DNA from: Nocardia tengchongensis
GTDB taxonomy: Bacteria; Actinomycetota; Actinomycetes; Mycobacteriales; Mycobacteriaceae
Direction of reading: 5' to 3'
Length of the DNA stretch: 64,000 bases
NCBI RefSeq assembly: GCF_018362975.1
Contig: NZ_CP074371.1
Span: forward strand, 4,340,001-4,404,000
Shown here: positions 54,490 to 63,396 of the stretch, piece after piece
Layout: each line of letters starts with the position of its first letter
Numbering within the stretch: position 1 is the stretch's first letter
Made by a program: the position numbers and the translations under genes
The notes under the pieces: model-generated
Told to the model about the DNA's origin: nothing
Database searches by the model: none
What the model saw: the letters and a program-made list of their open reading frames with translations, nothing else

Positions 54490-55299
54490 TCAGGCCTTGC
54501 GGCCCACACCCGCCAAACCGAGCGAACGGCCCGGTGTTTCATGCTGGTCACGGTCGGATTCGGGCCGCCACAACGGCAATTCCACCACACCGGGCTCGAT
54601 CAACTGCCACGCCCCGAACAGTGCGGTGATCTCGTCGCGTGTCCGGAATCGCAGCCCGATCCGGCTGACGTCGCGGGAGTTCTCCACCAGTTTGGCCGCA
54701 TCGTCGGGTCGGGTCGCCGAGGTGAGGTGGGAGATGGCGACGTAGCTGCCGGCGGGCGCGGCGGCGTGCAGTGCCGCGACCTTCTCGGCGGGGGCGTACT
54801 CGTCGCCCATCAGGTGCAGGACCGCGATCAGCAGAATGCCGACCGGTTGATCGAAATCGATGATGCCGGTCTCGCGCGCCTGCGCCAGCAGCGCCGCGGG
54901 CTCACGCAGATCCGCCTCGATGGCGGCGGCTTGGTCATTGCCGCGCAGGATCGCCCGCGCGTGCGCCACGGCCACCGGGTCGATATCGGCGTAGAGCACC
55001 CGGCATTCCGGATCGATCGCCTGCGCCACCTCGTGCACATTGCCCGCGGTCGGAATACCCGAACCGATGTCGAGGAACTGCCGCACCCCCTGATCCACCA
55101 GGAACCGCACCGCGCGACGCAGGAAGGCCCGATTACTGAGGGCCAGCCGCGGCAGGTCCGGGACCAGCGCCTTGCCCGCTTCCGCGGCCTGCCGATCGAC
55201 CTCGAAGTTGTGCGACCCACCCAGTAGCGCGTCGTACATGCGCGCCGGACTCGGCCGGTTCATGTCCACGCCCTCCGGGGCCCACGTCGGTCTGTCCAT
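54490..55299 (-). CDS. DUF574/Methyltransf_19 SAM-dependent methyltransferase
   Basis: The 269-residue product is an actinobacterial SAM-dependent methyltransferase of the SCO-type DUF574 family: PSPARMYDALLGGSHNFEVDR near residues 16-36, the SAM loop FLDIGSGIPTAGNVHEVAQ near residue 75 and YADIDPVAVAHA. AAGGAGGG lies about nine bases before ATG 55299. Targets are unknown. It is 30 bases upstream of the cyclase gene on the same strand and may be cotranscribed with it. Confidence 0.9.
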   Translation of the reverse strand: MDRPTWAPEGVDMNRPSPARMYDALLGGSHNFEVDRQAAEAGKALVPDLPRLALSNRAFLRRAVRFLVDQGVRQFLDIGSGIPTAGNVHEVAQAIDPECRVLYADIDPVAVAHARAILRGNDQAAAIEADLREPAALLAQARETGIIDFDQPVGILLIAVLHLMGDEYAPAEKVAALHAAAPAGSYVAISHLTSATRPDDAAKLVENSRDVSRIGLRFRTRDEITALFGAWQLIEPGVVELPLWRPESDRDQHETPGRSLGLAGVGRKA

Positions 55300-55531
55300 C
55301 CCCAAACCCTCCTTGCCGCAACGGTCGAACGCCCGCCGGCAGAACCAGGCGGGCCGAGATCCGGGCAAATCCGGTGTTTCCGATCACCCGGGCGGTGCAA
55401 ACCGAATGGTAGTCCTCGTTCACCAGAAACCTTGCAGCGATACCACTCTCGCCCTGAGGTGGGACAATGCTCACCCGGCGGTTGGGCAGCCACAACCTGC
55501 TATGTGTGGGCGCGGCGGCACACACACCCGT
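55300..55531. other. Gene-free region downstream of tnpB
   Basis: No supported gene lies here. It should contain the right end of the IS element and the 3' part of its guide RNA. A TGTG/CACA stem is visible near 55503-55530, but I could not place the element boundary. Confidence 0.4.
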
Positions 55532-56893
55532 TCACAGAGGTCCTCGTCGGGTTCCGTGACCTGCCAGATTGCTCAGGCAGGGTTGGCCCGTAACCGTGGT
55601 TTCGGGTCTTCCCGTGGCGATACCACTGCCAGGCGAACCTGGTCCTACACGGTTTCCGGCGGGCTTCTTTACCGTCCCGACGCAACTCGCCGAGGACGCC
55701 AACGCCGCCAAGTTGCGTGCGGCGTTCACATCACGATCCAGCACGAGACCACAATGGTCACAACGGAACACGCGCTCGTTCAAGGACAGCTTGGCTTTCA
55801 CTGCCTTGCAGGCCGAGCACGTTTTGGAGCTTGGGAAGTAGCGGTCAGCCTTCACCAAGACTGTGCTGTACCAGCACGCCTTGTACTCGAGCTGGCGCCG
55901 GAGTTCCGCGAGCCTGGTAGACCAGATCGCTTTTGACAGGGACCGGTTGCGCAGCATCCCGGCCACATTCAAGTGCTCGACCACCACTGTCCCGTACTTG
56001 GTGGCGAGTCGGGTAGTGAGTTTGTGCACGCTATCGCGGCTCATTGCGGTCACTCTGTATTCAAGGTGATTGGCTGCAGCGTTGGCCTTCATCCACCGCT
56101 TGGACGGCTCGATACCCCGCTTGCGATCGGGTCCGTTGCGGCGCGACCGAGCCCGCGCCAGGCGGCGGCGCTTCTGCTGCACCTTTTGATAGTGTTTCGG
56201 GTTCCTGAGGACTTCGCCGGTGGAGAGAACGGCGAGTGATTTCACACCGACATCCACTCCGACCACGGCCTTCGGCCGTGCGGGTGTTGGATCGTCACGT
56301 CGGACCCGTACCGTGAACGACGCAAACCAGCGACCAGTTCGGTACGAGAGAGTCATGGCGCCGAGCTTTGCGGTCCCATTGCGCAGGCGCCGCGCGAGCT
56401 TCCGCGTCGATTCGGCAGTCCTGATGACCCCGATTCGGGGGATCTTCAACCGTCGAGAACCCGCACCGAGCCCATAGGAGCCGGTTGTGACCGTGAACGA
56501 TTGATGGGAGTACTTCTTCCTCCGGCGTGGCACGCCCATCCGCGCGCCGGCTCGGAGGCCCCGCTTTGATGCGCCATAGTTGGCGAAAGCATCCGCTAGA
56601 CGCGTGAGGCCCGAGGAGTAAGCCTCCTTGCTGTTTTCGGCCCACCACGGAGCAACGTTGCCTTTTTCGGCGTTCCATGCCTTTCGTAAACCAGAGGAAG
56701 ACACGTCAATCCACGGGGTCAAGTCGTCGTTGGGGATGTCGTAGGAGGCCTCGGCGATGCGTTGGTTCCAATTGGCAAAAACTCTTTGGCGGCCCCAGTT
56801 ATAGGCGAATCGTGCTGCCCCGCAATGCGACCGCAAGGACTCTTGCTGGTCGGGCGTCGGGTCCAGCGCGAACCGGTAAGCCTGGACCTTCAT
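55532..56893 (-). mobile_element. tnpB: Stand-alone tnpB (IS200/IS605-type RNA-guided nuclease)
   Basis: The 453-residue TnpB has the OrfB_IS605 N-terminus (MKVQAYRFALDPTPDQQ), a basic middle region and a complete RuvC core: Asp214 in VVGVDVGVKSLAVLS, Glu306 in VVVEHLNVAGM, and Asp386/388 in LDRDVNAARN. The CSAC...CDHC zinc ribbon lies between the last two. All expected catalytic residues are present. No tnpA or serine recombinase is adjacent, so it is a lone tnpB element. Its base composition is visibly less GC-rich than its neighbours, suggesting transfer. A GTG at 56941 could add 16 residues. Confidence 0.93.
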
Positions 56894-57026
56894 CTCCGTT
56901 GACGGGTCAGGAGGCAGCGCTACGGTCCCGAATTCGCTCACGTGTTCGATGCTAGGCAACTCTGTGGCGACACGAAAGCCTGAAATATGCGACACGCCAA
57001 CAAGATCGATCAGGATTGGAAGGACG

Positions 57027-57797
57027 TCACCGAACCACTTGAAGCGGCCCGGCCGCCACAATGGCCTGAGGTGCCGACACGTCGGCCAGCAGCAACCGCG
57101 CGCCGAGGACCAGCGAGCACAGCGCAATCGCGGCGAAAGTCAGCACCCACAACAGCCCGGGAATCCTGGTCAGGTGAGCCAGCTGGTCGGCATCGGAGTT
57201 GGGCTCGTGCGCGCGGTTGCGCTGCAACTCGATCACCGGGCGCACCGCGGCCAGCAGCAGGAACCAGGACGCCGCATAGGCCAGCGCCGCCTGTGTGGTG
57301 TCACTGCCGAACCAGGACACCGCGAACACCACGCCGCCGGTCACCAGCAGTGACAGCAGGCCGTACCAGTTGCGGATCTTCAGTAGCAGCACCAGCAGCA
57401 GCGCGATGGTCAGCCACAGCATCAAGGTGATGCGATGCGCGCCCAGCAGCGCGGCGTACCCCAGCCCCAGCAGCGCGGGCGCCGGATACCCGGCCGCCAT
57501 GGTCAGGATCATGCCGAGCCCATAGGGTTTGCCGCTCGACACCGTGAGACCCGAAGTGTCGGAATGCAATCGGATGCCGTTGAGCCGCCGCCCGGTCAGC
57601 AGCGCCGTGAACGCGTGCCCGCCCTCGTGGGCGATGGTCACCGCGTTGCGCAGAATCCGCCAGGTCGGCCGGAACAGCACCAGGATCAGCGCCACCACCC
57701 CGGTCCCCACCACCAGCTGCCACGGCGGCGCGGCCTGCGTCGTGGACAACCGATCCACGATCGTGCTGCCCCGCTGAACGAACTCCGCTGTATCCAC
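57027..57797 (-). CDS. M50B-family membrane metallopeptidase
   Basis: The 256-residue membrane protein has the zinc motif HEGGH at residues 57-61 and the downstream GHAFTALLTGRRLNGIRLH strand of the peptidase M50B family. Five or six more helices follow. Such proteins are site-2-protease-like, cutting within membranes. No substrate is evident. The tnpB element lies about 130 bases downstream of its stop, and truncation of its C-terminus cannot be judged from this sequence. Confidence 0.88.
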   Translation of the reverse strand: MDTAEFVQRGSTIVDRLSTTQAAPPWQLVVGTGVVALILVLFRPTWRILRNAVTIAHEGGHAFTALLTGRRLNGIRLHSDTSGLTVSSGKPYGLGMILTMAAGYPAPALLGLGYAALLGAHRITLMLWLTIALLLVLLLKIRNWYGLLSLLVTGGVVFAVSWFGSDTTQAALAYAASWFLLLAAVRPVIELQRNRAHEPNSDADQLAHLTRIPGLLWVLTFAAIALCSLVLGARLLLADVSAPQAIVAAGPLQVVR

Positions 57798-57878
57798 CGC
57801 CGCACCCTACCGATTCGGCGCGCACCCGACCACCGCTCCCGCGCCGCTCAGGGGGCCGGGCGTCGGTCACCCTCGGGT

Positions 57879-58298
57879 CTAACGAAGGCGGTCGGCCAGG
57901 ATGCCCGCGCGGGCGAGCTGGACCTTGCGGGCCTGGCCGGAGGCGAAGGCCATCAGGCCGAAGGGGGTTCGCAGGCGGAGCTCGTCGTCGACGCGGGTGC
58001 CCTCGTCGGTGGCGGTGAGGTCGAAACGGTAGGCCATGCGGACGCCGCCGGGGCTGTCGACCTCACCCCAGACGGCCTTGCCGGGCGTGCCCAGCAGGGC
58101 GACGCGAATGCGGTTGTCGTACTTCAGGCCCAGCGCGCGGAACCGTTCGACGGCGACGTACGAGCCGTCCTGCACATCCTCGACCGCCACGACGAGCGGC
58201 GAGAGGCCGATGTAGTTCTCGGGCCGGATGAGGTGTTCGTAGACCGCTTCCACGGGGGCGGGGACGATGAAGGTGTTGCTGAGGATCTTTTCCGGCAT
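57879..58298 (-). CDS. SRPBCC (START-like) domain protein
   Basis: The 139-residue product has the Bet v 1/START-like pattern: SNTFIVPAPVEAVYEHLIRPENYIGLSP at the start, alternating strands, and a long C-terminal helix. The fold binds hydrophobic ligands and is common in polyketide cyclase-like and stress proteins. The next gene in the same direction, upstream, is a TetR regulator. Confidence 0.88.
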   Translation of the reverse strand: MPEKILSNTFIVPAPVEAVYEHLIRPENYIGLSPLVVAVEDVQDGSYVAVERFRALGLKYDNRIRVALLGTPGKAVWGEVDSPGGVRMAYRFDLTATDEGTRVDDELRLRTPFGLMAFASGQARKVQLARAGILADRLR

Positions 58299-58348
58299 TC
58301 CCGCACTGTAGCGGTCGCGGCCGGGCGGGATTCACCCGAAGTGCGGCA

Positions 58349-59029
58349 TCAGGTTTCGCTAGGTGCGGTCTGGGCCAGGAGGCCGTCGACGAGGGCGCGC
58401 AAACCCTGGCGGTAGGTGTCGCGGGCGGCGAGTTCGGGCCAGCGTTCGCCGATCGCGGCCAGGCGTGGCACCTGCTCGGGGTCGAGGTCGTCGAAGGCGG
58501 GCCTGCCGGTGGTGGCCGGTCCGCCCCGGCGTTGCGAGTGGGTGCGGACGAGGATCTCGCCGACCGTGTAGTACCAGACGGATCGGAAGAGGTAGGCGGC
58601 CTGGTCTGGGGTGCGGCCGTGGGCCTCGGCCGCGGCGAGGATGGATTCGACCGTCCACAGCGCGGATTCGTCGAGGAGGCCGACGAAACCGTCGACGGTG
58701 AGGACCTCGGCGGCCCAGGGCCAGCTGGCCAGCAGGTCGTGCATCGCGGTGGCAGCCGCGACGATGCGGTCGCGCGGGTCGTCGGGTAGTTCGGGGCGGG
58801 CGGTCTGGTCGGCGTAGTGGTTGAGCAGCAGGACCAGCAGGTCTTCCTTGTCCTGGACGTGGCGGTAGACGGTGGTCGCTCCGATGCCGGCTTCGGCGGC
58901 CAGGCCGCGAATGGTCAAGCGCTCCCAGCCGTCGCGGTCGATCAAGCGCCGGGCCGCGGTCAGGATCTCCGTGCGGGAGGTGACGGGCGGGCGGCCGGTG
59001 CGGCCGTGCGGCGGGGTCGGTCGGGGCAT
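58349..59029 (-). CDS. TetR-family regulator divergent from the lipase
   Basis: The 226-residue product has a TetR helix-turn-helix (LTIRGLAAEAGIGATTVYRHVQDKEDLL) and a TetR_C_1-like domain. A dyad (ACTTT...GAAC-GT-GTTC...AAAGT, 59080-59103) lies in the 114-base divergent promoter and is its likely operator. The SRPBCC gene 50 bases downstream may be in the same unit. Confidence 0.9.
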   Translation of the reverse strand: MPRPTPPHGRTGRPPVTSRTEILTAARRLIDRDGWERLTIRGLAAEAGIGATTVYRHVQDKEDLLVLLLNHYADQTARPELPDDPRDRIVAAATAMHDLLASWPWAAEVLTVDGFVGLLDESALWTVESILAAAEAHGRTPDQAAYLFRSVWYYTVGEILVRTHSQRRGGPATTGRPAFDDLDPEQVPRLAAIGERWPELAARDTYRQGLRALVDGLLAQTAPSET

Positions 59030-59079
59030 GGTGCCATCATGCCCCAGCTCCGGTCTCGACAGCGTGACCTGCGGATACT

Positions 59080-59103
59080 ACTTTCGGAACGTGTTCGCAA
59101 AGT
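59080..59103. promoter_or_regulatory. Dyad in the TetR/lipase promoter
   Basis: Nine of twelve positions of the two half-sites are complementary: ACTTT and AAAGT outside, GAAC-GT-GTTC inside. It lies 41 bases upstream of the lipase start. Confidence 0.55.
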
Positions 59104-59143
59104 CGTTGACCGGCGTCGGCGACACCCAGTAGAGGAGCATCCC

Positions 59144-60295
59144 GTGCGATATCTGATCCTGGCGGCGGTCGCCGCACTGTCATCGGCCATCACGACCGGA
59201 TCGGCTGCGGCCCAACCGGATACCGGAGGCGACCCGGGCGCGGTGCTGTCCGCGCGGGCGCTCGGTGGCGGCGAGCTGATTCCCGGATCGGCGAGCGGCT
59301 TTCGGATCAGCTACCGGACCACCGGTCAGAACGGCGAGGCCGTGGTGAGCGGAGGCACGATCTATCTGCCCGGGGGAGTGGCCCCCGCGGGTGGACGGCC
59401 GGTGGTGTCCTGGGCGCACGGGACCAGCGGGATGACGCAGGGGTGCGCACCCGCCCTCAATGGCGGCATGGCGGACACCTTCGACGAAACACCCCAGCTG
59501 GCAACGTATCTGGCGCACGGCTACGCGGTGGTTGCCTCGGACTACATCGGGCTGGGCGGGCCCGGGGTGTACGAGTACCTGGCCGGGCGCGCCGCCGGCC
59601 ACGCGGTCCTCGACATCGTGCGCGCGGGCCACGCCGTCGACGCCGAATTGTCCGAATCATTCGCGCTGGCAGGGCATTCCATCGGCGGGCAATCGGTGCT
59701 CGCCGCCGCCGGAATGTCCGCGGACTACGCCCCGGAGCTCGATCTGCGCGGCACCCTCGCCTACGCCCCGACCAGCAATGTCGAGGAGCTGATCGCCCTG
59801 CTCAGCCGCCCCGGCGTCCCCGTGCTGCCCGGGCTGGACGGACTGCACGCCCGCCTGGTCATGATCCTCGCGGGTCTCGACCACGCCCGCCCCGACCTCG
59901 GCCTCACCGATTACCTGTCGGCGCAGGGCCGCGAGGTCCTCGCCGTCGCCCGGTCCGGGCGTGATTGCCTGAGCTCCTTGGAGAGTGCCGTCGCGGGTCG
60001 GTCCGTCGGGGAACTCTTCTCCGCGCCGCTGCCCGAACCGGTGATCGCGGCGCTGCGTGACTACCTGTCGGTGCCGACCACCGGCTACCGCGGCCCTGTC
60101 GTCCTGCTCCAAGGCGGGGCCGACACCATTCAGCCCGTCCCCACGACTGTGCTCCTGCACCAACAGCTTCAGGCTGCCGGTACCGACAACCGGCTGGTGC
60201 TGGTCGCCCCGGCTACTCATTTCACCATCCTGCGGTCCGCGGATGCCGAGGCTCAGACGTTCCTGGCCGACGTGCTGCCGACCGGCCAACGCTGA
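59144..60295 (+). CDS. Secreted lipase (secretory LIP family)
   Basis: The 383-residue product has a Sec signal peptide ending GSAAA-QPDT (about residue 22) and an alpha/beta hydrolase domain of the fungal-type secretory lipase family: VVSWAHGTSGMTQGCAPAL, a nucleophile Ser in GHSIGGQSV near residue 180 and a C-terminal His in APATHFTI. It would hydrolyse lipid esters outside the cell. AGAGGAG lies six bases before GTG 59144. It is divergent from the TetR gene. Confidence 0.9.
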   Translation: MRYLILAAVAALSSAITTGSAAAQPDTGGDPGAVLSARALGGGELIPGSASGFRISYRTTGQNGEAVVSGGTIYLPGGVAPAGGRPVVSWAHGTSGMTQGCAPALNGGMADTFDETPQLATYLAHGYAVVASDYIGLGGPGVYEYLAGRAAGHAVLDIVRAGHAVDAELSESFALAGHSIGGQSVLAAAGMSADYAPELDLRGTLAYAPTSNVEELIALLSRPGVPVLPGLDGLHARLVMILAGLDHARPDLGLTDYLSAQGREVLAVARSGRDCLSSLESAVAGRSVGELFSAPLPEPVIAALRDYLSVPTTGYRGPVVLLQGGADTIQPVPTTVLLHQQLQAAGTDNRLVLVAPATHFTILRSADAEAQTFLADVLPTGQR

Positions 60296-60390
60296 TCGGC
60301 AGCAATGACGGCGAGGTGATAGCGATTTCGGGTGATTCGTCCGATAATCCGACCAGGGGGCCGCGATCGCAGCAGGAGGTCGGTGCGGAT

Positions 60391-61220
60391 ATGAGCTCGA
60401 AAGCCGCTCGGAAACAAGGCCGCCGGAGACTGATCGCGGTGTTCGCGGCGAGCATCGCGGTACCGGCGGCCGCGCTGGTGGCGGCCTGCGCGCGCGAGAG
60501 CGGTCCCGCCGCGCCCACCGCTGCGACTTCCAGTGCTACCGCTGCGACCTCCGGCGCTCAGTCGGCCACCACCGGACCGGGCACGTCTTCGCCGGGCGGA
60601 TCCACGACATCCGCCCCCGCCGATTTCCCCTACGAACCGCTGTGGCCCTTCCGCGATCGCGCCGAAGCGGCGGCGTGGCAACAGGATTCGGCCTCCGGTC
60701 ATCAACCCTGGCACCTCGACCCCGCCGCCACCGCGCAATCCTTCCCCAGCACTATCTCGGCTTCGCCGGCTTGGACAAGATCGTGAAAGTCGCCACCGAA
60801 GGCGAGCAGTCCCGGGTGAGTGTCGGTTTCGGCAATCCGAACGGCGTGGCGGTGGTCGCGGCGGTCATCCACCTGGTCCGCCTCGGCCACGGCGATACCG
60901 CTCCCTGGGAGGTGGTCGGCACCGAGGACACCGCCCTCACCCTCACCACACCGCGCTATGGCGCCACCGTGCACTCCCCGATAGCCGTGGGCGGCACCAT
61001 CACCGGCGTGGACGAAAGCCTGCGCGTCCGTGTCCTGCGCTCCGATCGGGACCAGCCGGTCGGCCAATCCACACCGATCCCCGCGGGCGGCGCCGGATCC
61101 CCGTGGACCGCGACGGTATCCGTTCCCGATGCCTGTCCGGCTACCCTGACGATCGTCGTCGCCACCGGCGGCCATGTCACGGATGTCGAGCGTTTCGCCG
61201 TCACCGGCACCCATTGCTGA
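60391..61220 (+). pseudogene. Gmad2-like lipoprotein, one-base frameshift
   Basis: ATG 60391 (AGGAGG eleven bases upstream) opens a lipoprotein with signal end ALVAAC, a Ser/Thr-rich linker, and PYEPLWPFRDRAEAAAWQ. The frame breaks in the C run at 60743-60748 and continues -1 as QHYLGFAGLDKIVKV through to a Gmad2-like immunoglobulin-fold segment (SPIAVGGTITGVDESLRVRVL). One base restores 276 residues. It is probably an envelope lipoprotein. The intact second part again suggests a missed base. Confidence 0.82.
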
Positions 61221-61372
61221 GCGAAAACTGCGCAGTAGAGCATCTTTCGGGCAAACGAGGCCGGGCGACGTGTGCCAGGTCTGGGACCGTGCGTGCCGTA
61301 GTTGATCTTCGTGCTGCCGGGGCGACGCGCGTGCGCCAGAATTGGTGGTTCCTCGTCGGAAGGTTTCGAAAC

Positions 61373-61582
61373 GTGCTCAAGCACTGGATCACGGTGGTGG
61401 CGATTGCGGTGGCGGCGGTCACGGTCACGGCTTGCGGCGATCACCGCAGCACCCCGCTGACTCCGCCCGCGCCGTCGACCTCGGCGCCTGTCATGGGCGG
61501 CGGCGAGCTCCCGGACGTGATCGATGTGCCGGCCTCGACCGCCACGCCGTCATCGACCTTGCGGCCGACCAAGACCCACTGA
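61373..61582 (+). CDS. Small Pro/Thr-rich lipoprotein
   Basis: This 69-residue product has a short basic N-terminus, one hydrophobic segment and a lipobox VTAC (Cys about residue 21). The rest is a Pro/Ser/Thr-rich tail with no domain. GGAAGG lies eleven bases before GTG 61373. No relatives are recognised; it follows another lipoprotein gene. Confidence 0.6.
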   Translation: MLKHWITVVAIAVAAVTVTACGDHRSTPLTPPAPSTSAPVMGGGELPDVIDVPASTATPSSTLRPTKTH

Positions 61583-61613
61583 CCGGGCGGCTCCGCCACG
61601 TCCGGGTCGCGGC

Positions 61614-62459
61614 TCAAGCGAGCTGCTCGACCGCTTCGGCAAGCGTCGCGATGCGGATCGCGTCATCGGGCAGGATCAGGTTGTCCCAGCCCGGGCCGCC
61701 GACATACACGCGGGCCCCGCCCTCGACGCAGGTGCGCACGGCGGAGGTGAGCGCGGTCGATTCCTGCTGCGACCAGAGCACGACTTTGGCGGGTACCAGA
61801 ATTCGACCGAGGGTGTCACGCAGCGCCGTGGCCGGAACATCGGAGCCCAGCATGTGGGCGGCCACACCGCGTTCGGCGAGTGCGGCGCGCAGCACCTCCA
61901 ATGGCAGGGAATGGGTTTCGCCGCTGGTGCACGCCAGAACGAGCGTCGCGGGTTCGCGGGACAGGACCGGTGAGACGACCCGGTGCAGCGCCGCCACGAT
62001 GCACCACGACAGCAGGTGCTCGACATCCACGCAGCCCTCACCGCCGAGCTGCCGGGCGACGATCGCGGCGAAAGCCGGACGGCACAGGCGGTTCCAGCTC
62101 TCGGTCACCCCGAAGGTCCGCAGATGTGCCTCCAGCATCGCGTACACGGCCGGGCCGTCCAAGGCGAACGCCGCCGTGAGCAGCGGATCGATGTCGCCCA
62201 GCGCGACGGCCGGACCCCGTGCCGTGGCGGCGGCCGCCGCCGGCGTCGCACCGTCCCGGATGAGTTCGAGCATCCGGCCGAGCACGTCGATGTCGCCGTC
62301 GGTGTAGAGCCGGTGCCGGCCGGGACGGTCCTGCCGGGGACCGATGTCGTAGCGCCGATTCCAGCTGCGCAGCGTCGCGGTCGGAATGCCGAGCCGCTCG
62401 GCCACGGTGCGGACGGTGTAACCGCCCTCGTCGGTGGCGGCGGTCGGACTGATCGGCAT
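61614..62459 (-). CDS. MerR-family regulator with cobalamin-binding-like C-terminus
   Basis: The 281-residue product has a MerR helix-turn-helix (YTVRTVAERLGIPTATLRSWNRRY, residues 14-37) with HRLYTDGDIDVL. The C-terminal part resembles the CarH/LitR light-sensor module: a helical segment with Glu147-His148 (VDVEHLL) and a Rossmann-like segment with GETHSLPLEVL, where His183 could be the lower cobalt ligand. The tryptophan usual in the helical part is not evident. It lies 29 bases after a TetR gene and about 1 kb from a photolyase gene, a common light-response context. Cobalamin binding is inferred. Confidence 0.82.
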   Translation of the reverse strand: MPISPTAATDEGGYTVRTVAERLGIPTATLRSWNRRYDIGPRQDRPGRHRLYTDGDIDVLGRMLELIRDGATPAAAAATARGPAVALGDIDPLLTAAFALDGPAVYAMLEAHLRTFGVTESWNRLCRPAFAAIVARQLGGEGCVDVEHLLSWCIVAALHRVVSPVLSREPATLVLACTSGETHSLPLEVLRAALAERGVAAHMLGSDVPATALRDTLGRILVPAKVVLWSQQESTALTSAVRTCVEGGARVYVGGPGWDNLILPDDAIRIATLAEAVEQLA

Positions 62460-62488
62460 CAGGTCATTGTGCCCGTAACGGGCACCCC

Positions 62489-63160
62489 TCAACGAAATCC
62501 GGCCTGCCCGGGCACGGCGGTGTCGAGCACCGGCACCGGGTCACCGGATCCGGCGGGCGATTGCGCGACCGTTCGGACCCCGGCCAGGCCGTTCCAGCAC
62601 AGGCCGGCGGTCGTGCTGACGGCATCGCGCTTGGGGATCGGTTTGCGGTGAATCGCCCAGTCCCGGGCGCACGCCTGAGCGATCGCGACCAGTTCGACGG
62701 CGATGAGCCGGCGCTGCTCGGCCCGCGCGAACGGATACGCGGCCAGCGCCTGGGAGACGGCGTCATTGCAGATCGTCGCGGCCCGGTGGGCGAGGCGCTG
62801 CGCCGAGGGCTCCTCGGCCACCGCCGCGTCGGCCAGCAGCGCCGCGCCGCGGGGGTGGGTGTCGGCGAAGTCGAATACCGCGGCCACCGTGGCCGTCACG
62901 ATCGACTCCAGGTCCCCGGCGTGGCCCAGCGCCACGGTGAGCGTCTGCTCCAGCCCCTGCACCTCTTCGTGCAGGACCGCCAGATACAGCTCCAGCTTGC
63001 TCGAGAACGACTTGTACAGCACGGGTTTGCTGATCCCGGCCCGGCAGGCGATCTCCTCCATGCTCGCCGCGCGATACCCGCACGCGGCGAACAACCCCGC
63101 CGCCGCGGCCATGATCGAGCGCCGTCGCGCCTGCCTGGCCCGCATCACCTTCTCGTCCAC
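62489..63160 (-). CDS. TetR-family regulator upstream of the MerR gene
   Basis: The 223-residue product has a TetR helix-turn-helix (ASMEEIACRAGISKPVLYKSFSSKLELYLAVL) and a TetR_C-type domain. GTG 63160 has AGGAGG eight bases upstream; an upstream ATG at 63184 would put the ribosome site inside the gene. It is transcribed towards the MerR gene and diverges from the photolyase gene. Confidence 0.9.
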   Translation of the reverse strand: MDEKVMRARQARRRSIMAAAAGLFAACGYRAASMEEIACRAGISKPVLYKSFSSKLELYLAVLHEEVQGLEQTLTVALGHAGDLESIVTATVAAVFDFADTHPRGAALLADAAVAEEPSAQRLAHRAATICNDAVSQALAAYPFARAEQRRLIAVELVAIAQACARDWAIHRKPIPKRDAVSTTAGLCWNGLAGVRTVAQSPAGSGDPVPVLDTAVPGQAGFR

Positions 63161-63396
63161 CGCGGTCACCTCCTCGATACGCACCGTATACCGACGCCCG
63201 GCGGTCCCGGCGACGCACGGCCGGATTCGGCCGGCGCCGTCCCCGGTGACCGCACCGCCGCGACGCTACATCCGGGCTACCGCGAGGACCCGGTCTCGGC
63301 CGCATGATCGGGCCGGGTCGCGTGGGGCGGGAGCGGTATCGCCCGGATGGCTCTGATGCATCGATAATGAAATCGAATTGCGACTAGGGTGGCGGC
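63161..63396. promoter_or_regulatory. TetR/photolyase divergent promoter region
   Basis: The 236-base gap has no gene. A small dyad, TCGAT at 63361-63365 and ATCGA at 63372-63376, encloses GATAAT, a possible -10 box, about 29 bases upstream of the photolyase start. Confidence 0.4.

Noticed and set aside
59083..59100. Second KstR operator upstream of the lipase
   Set aside because: The core AAC-N2-GTT fits but the required outer T and A are C and C; the wider dyad fits the adjacent TetR protein better.
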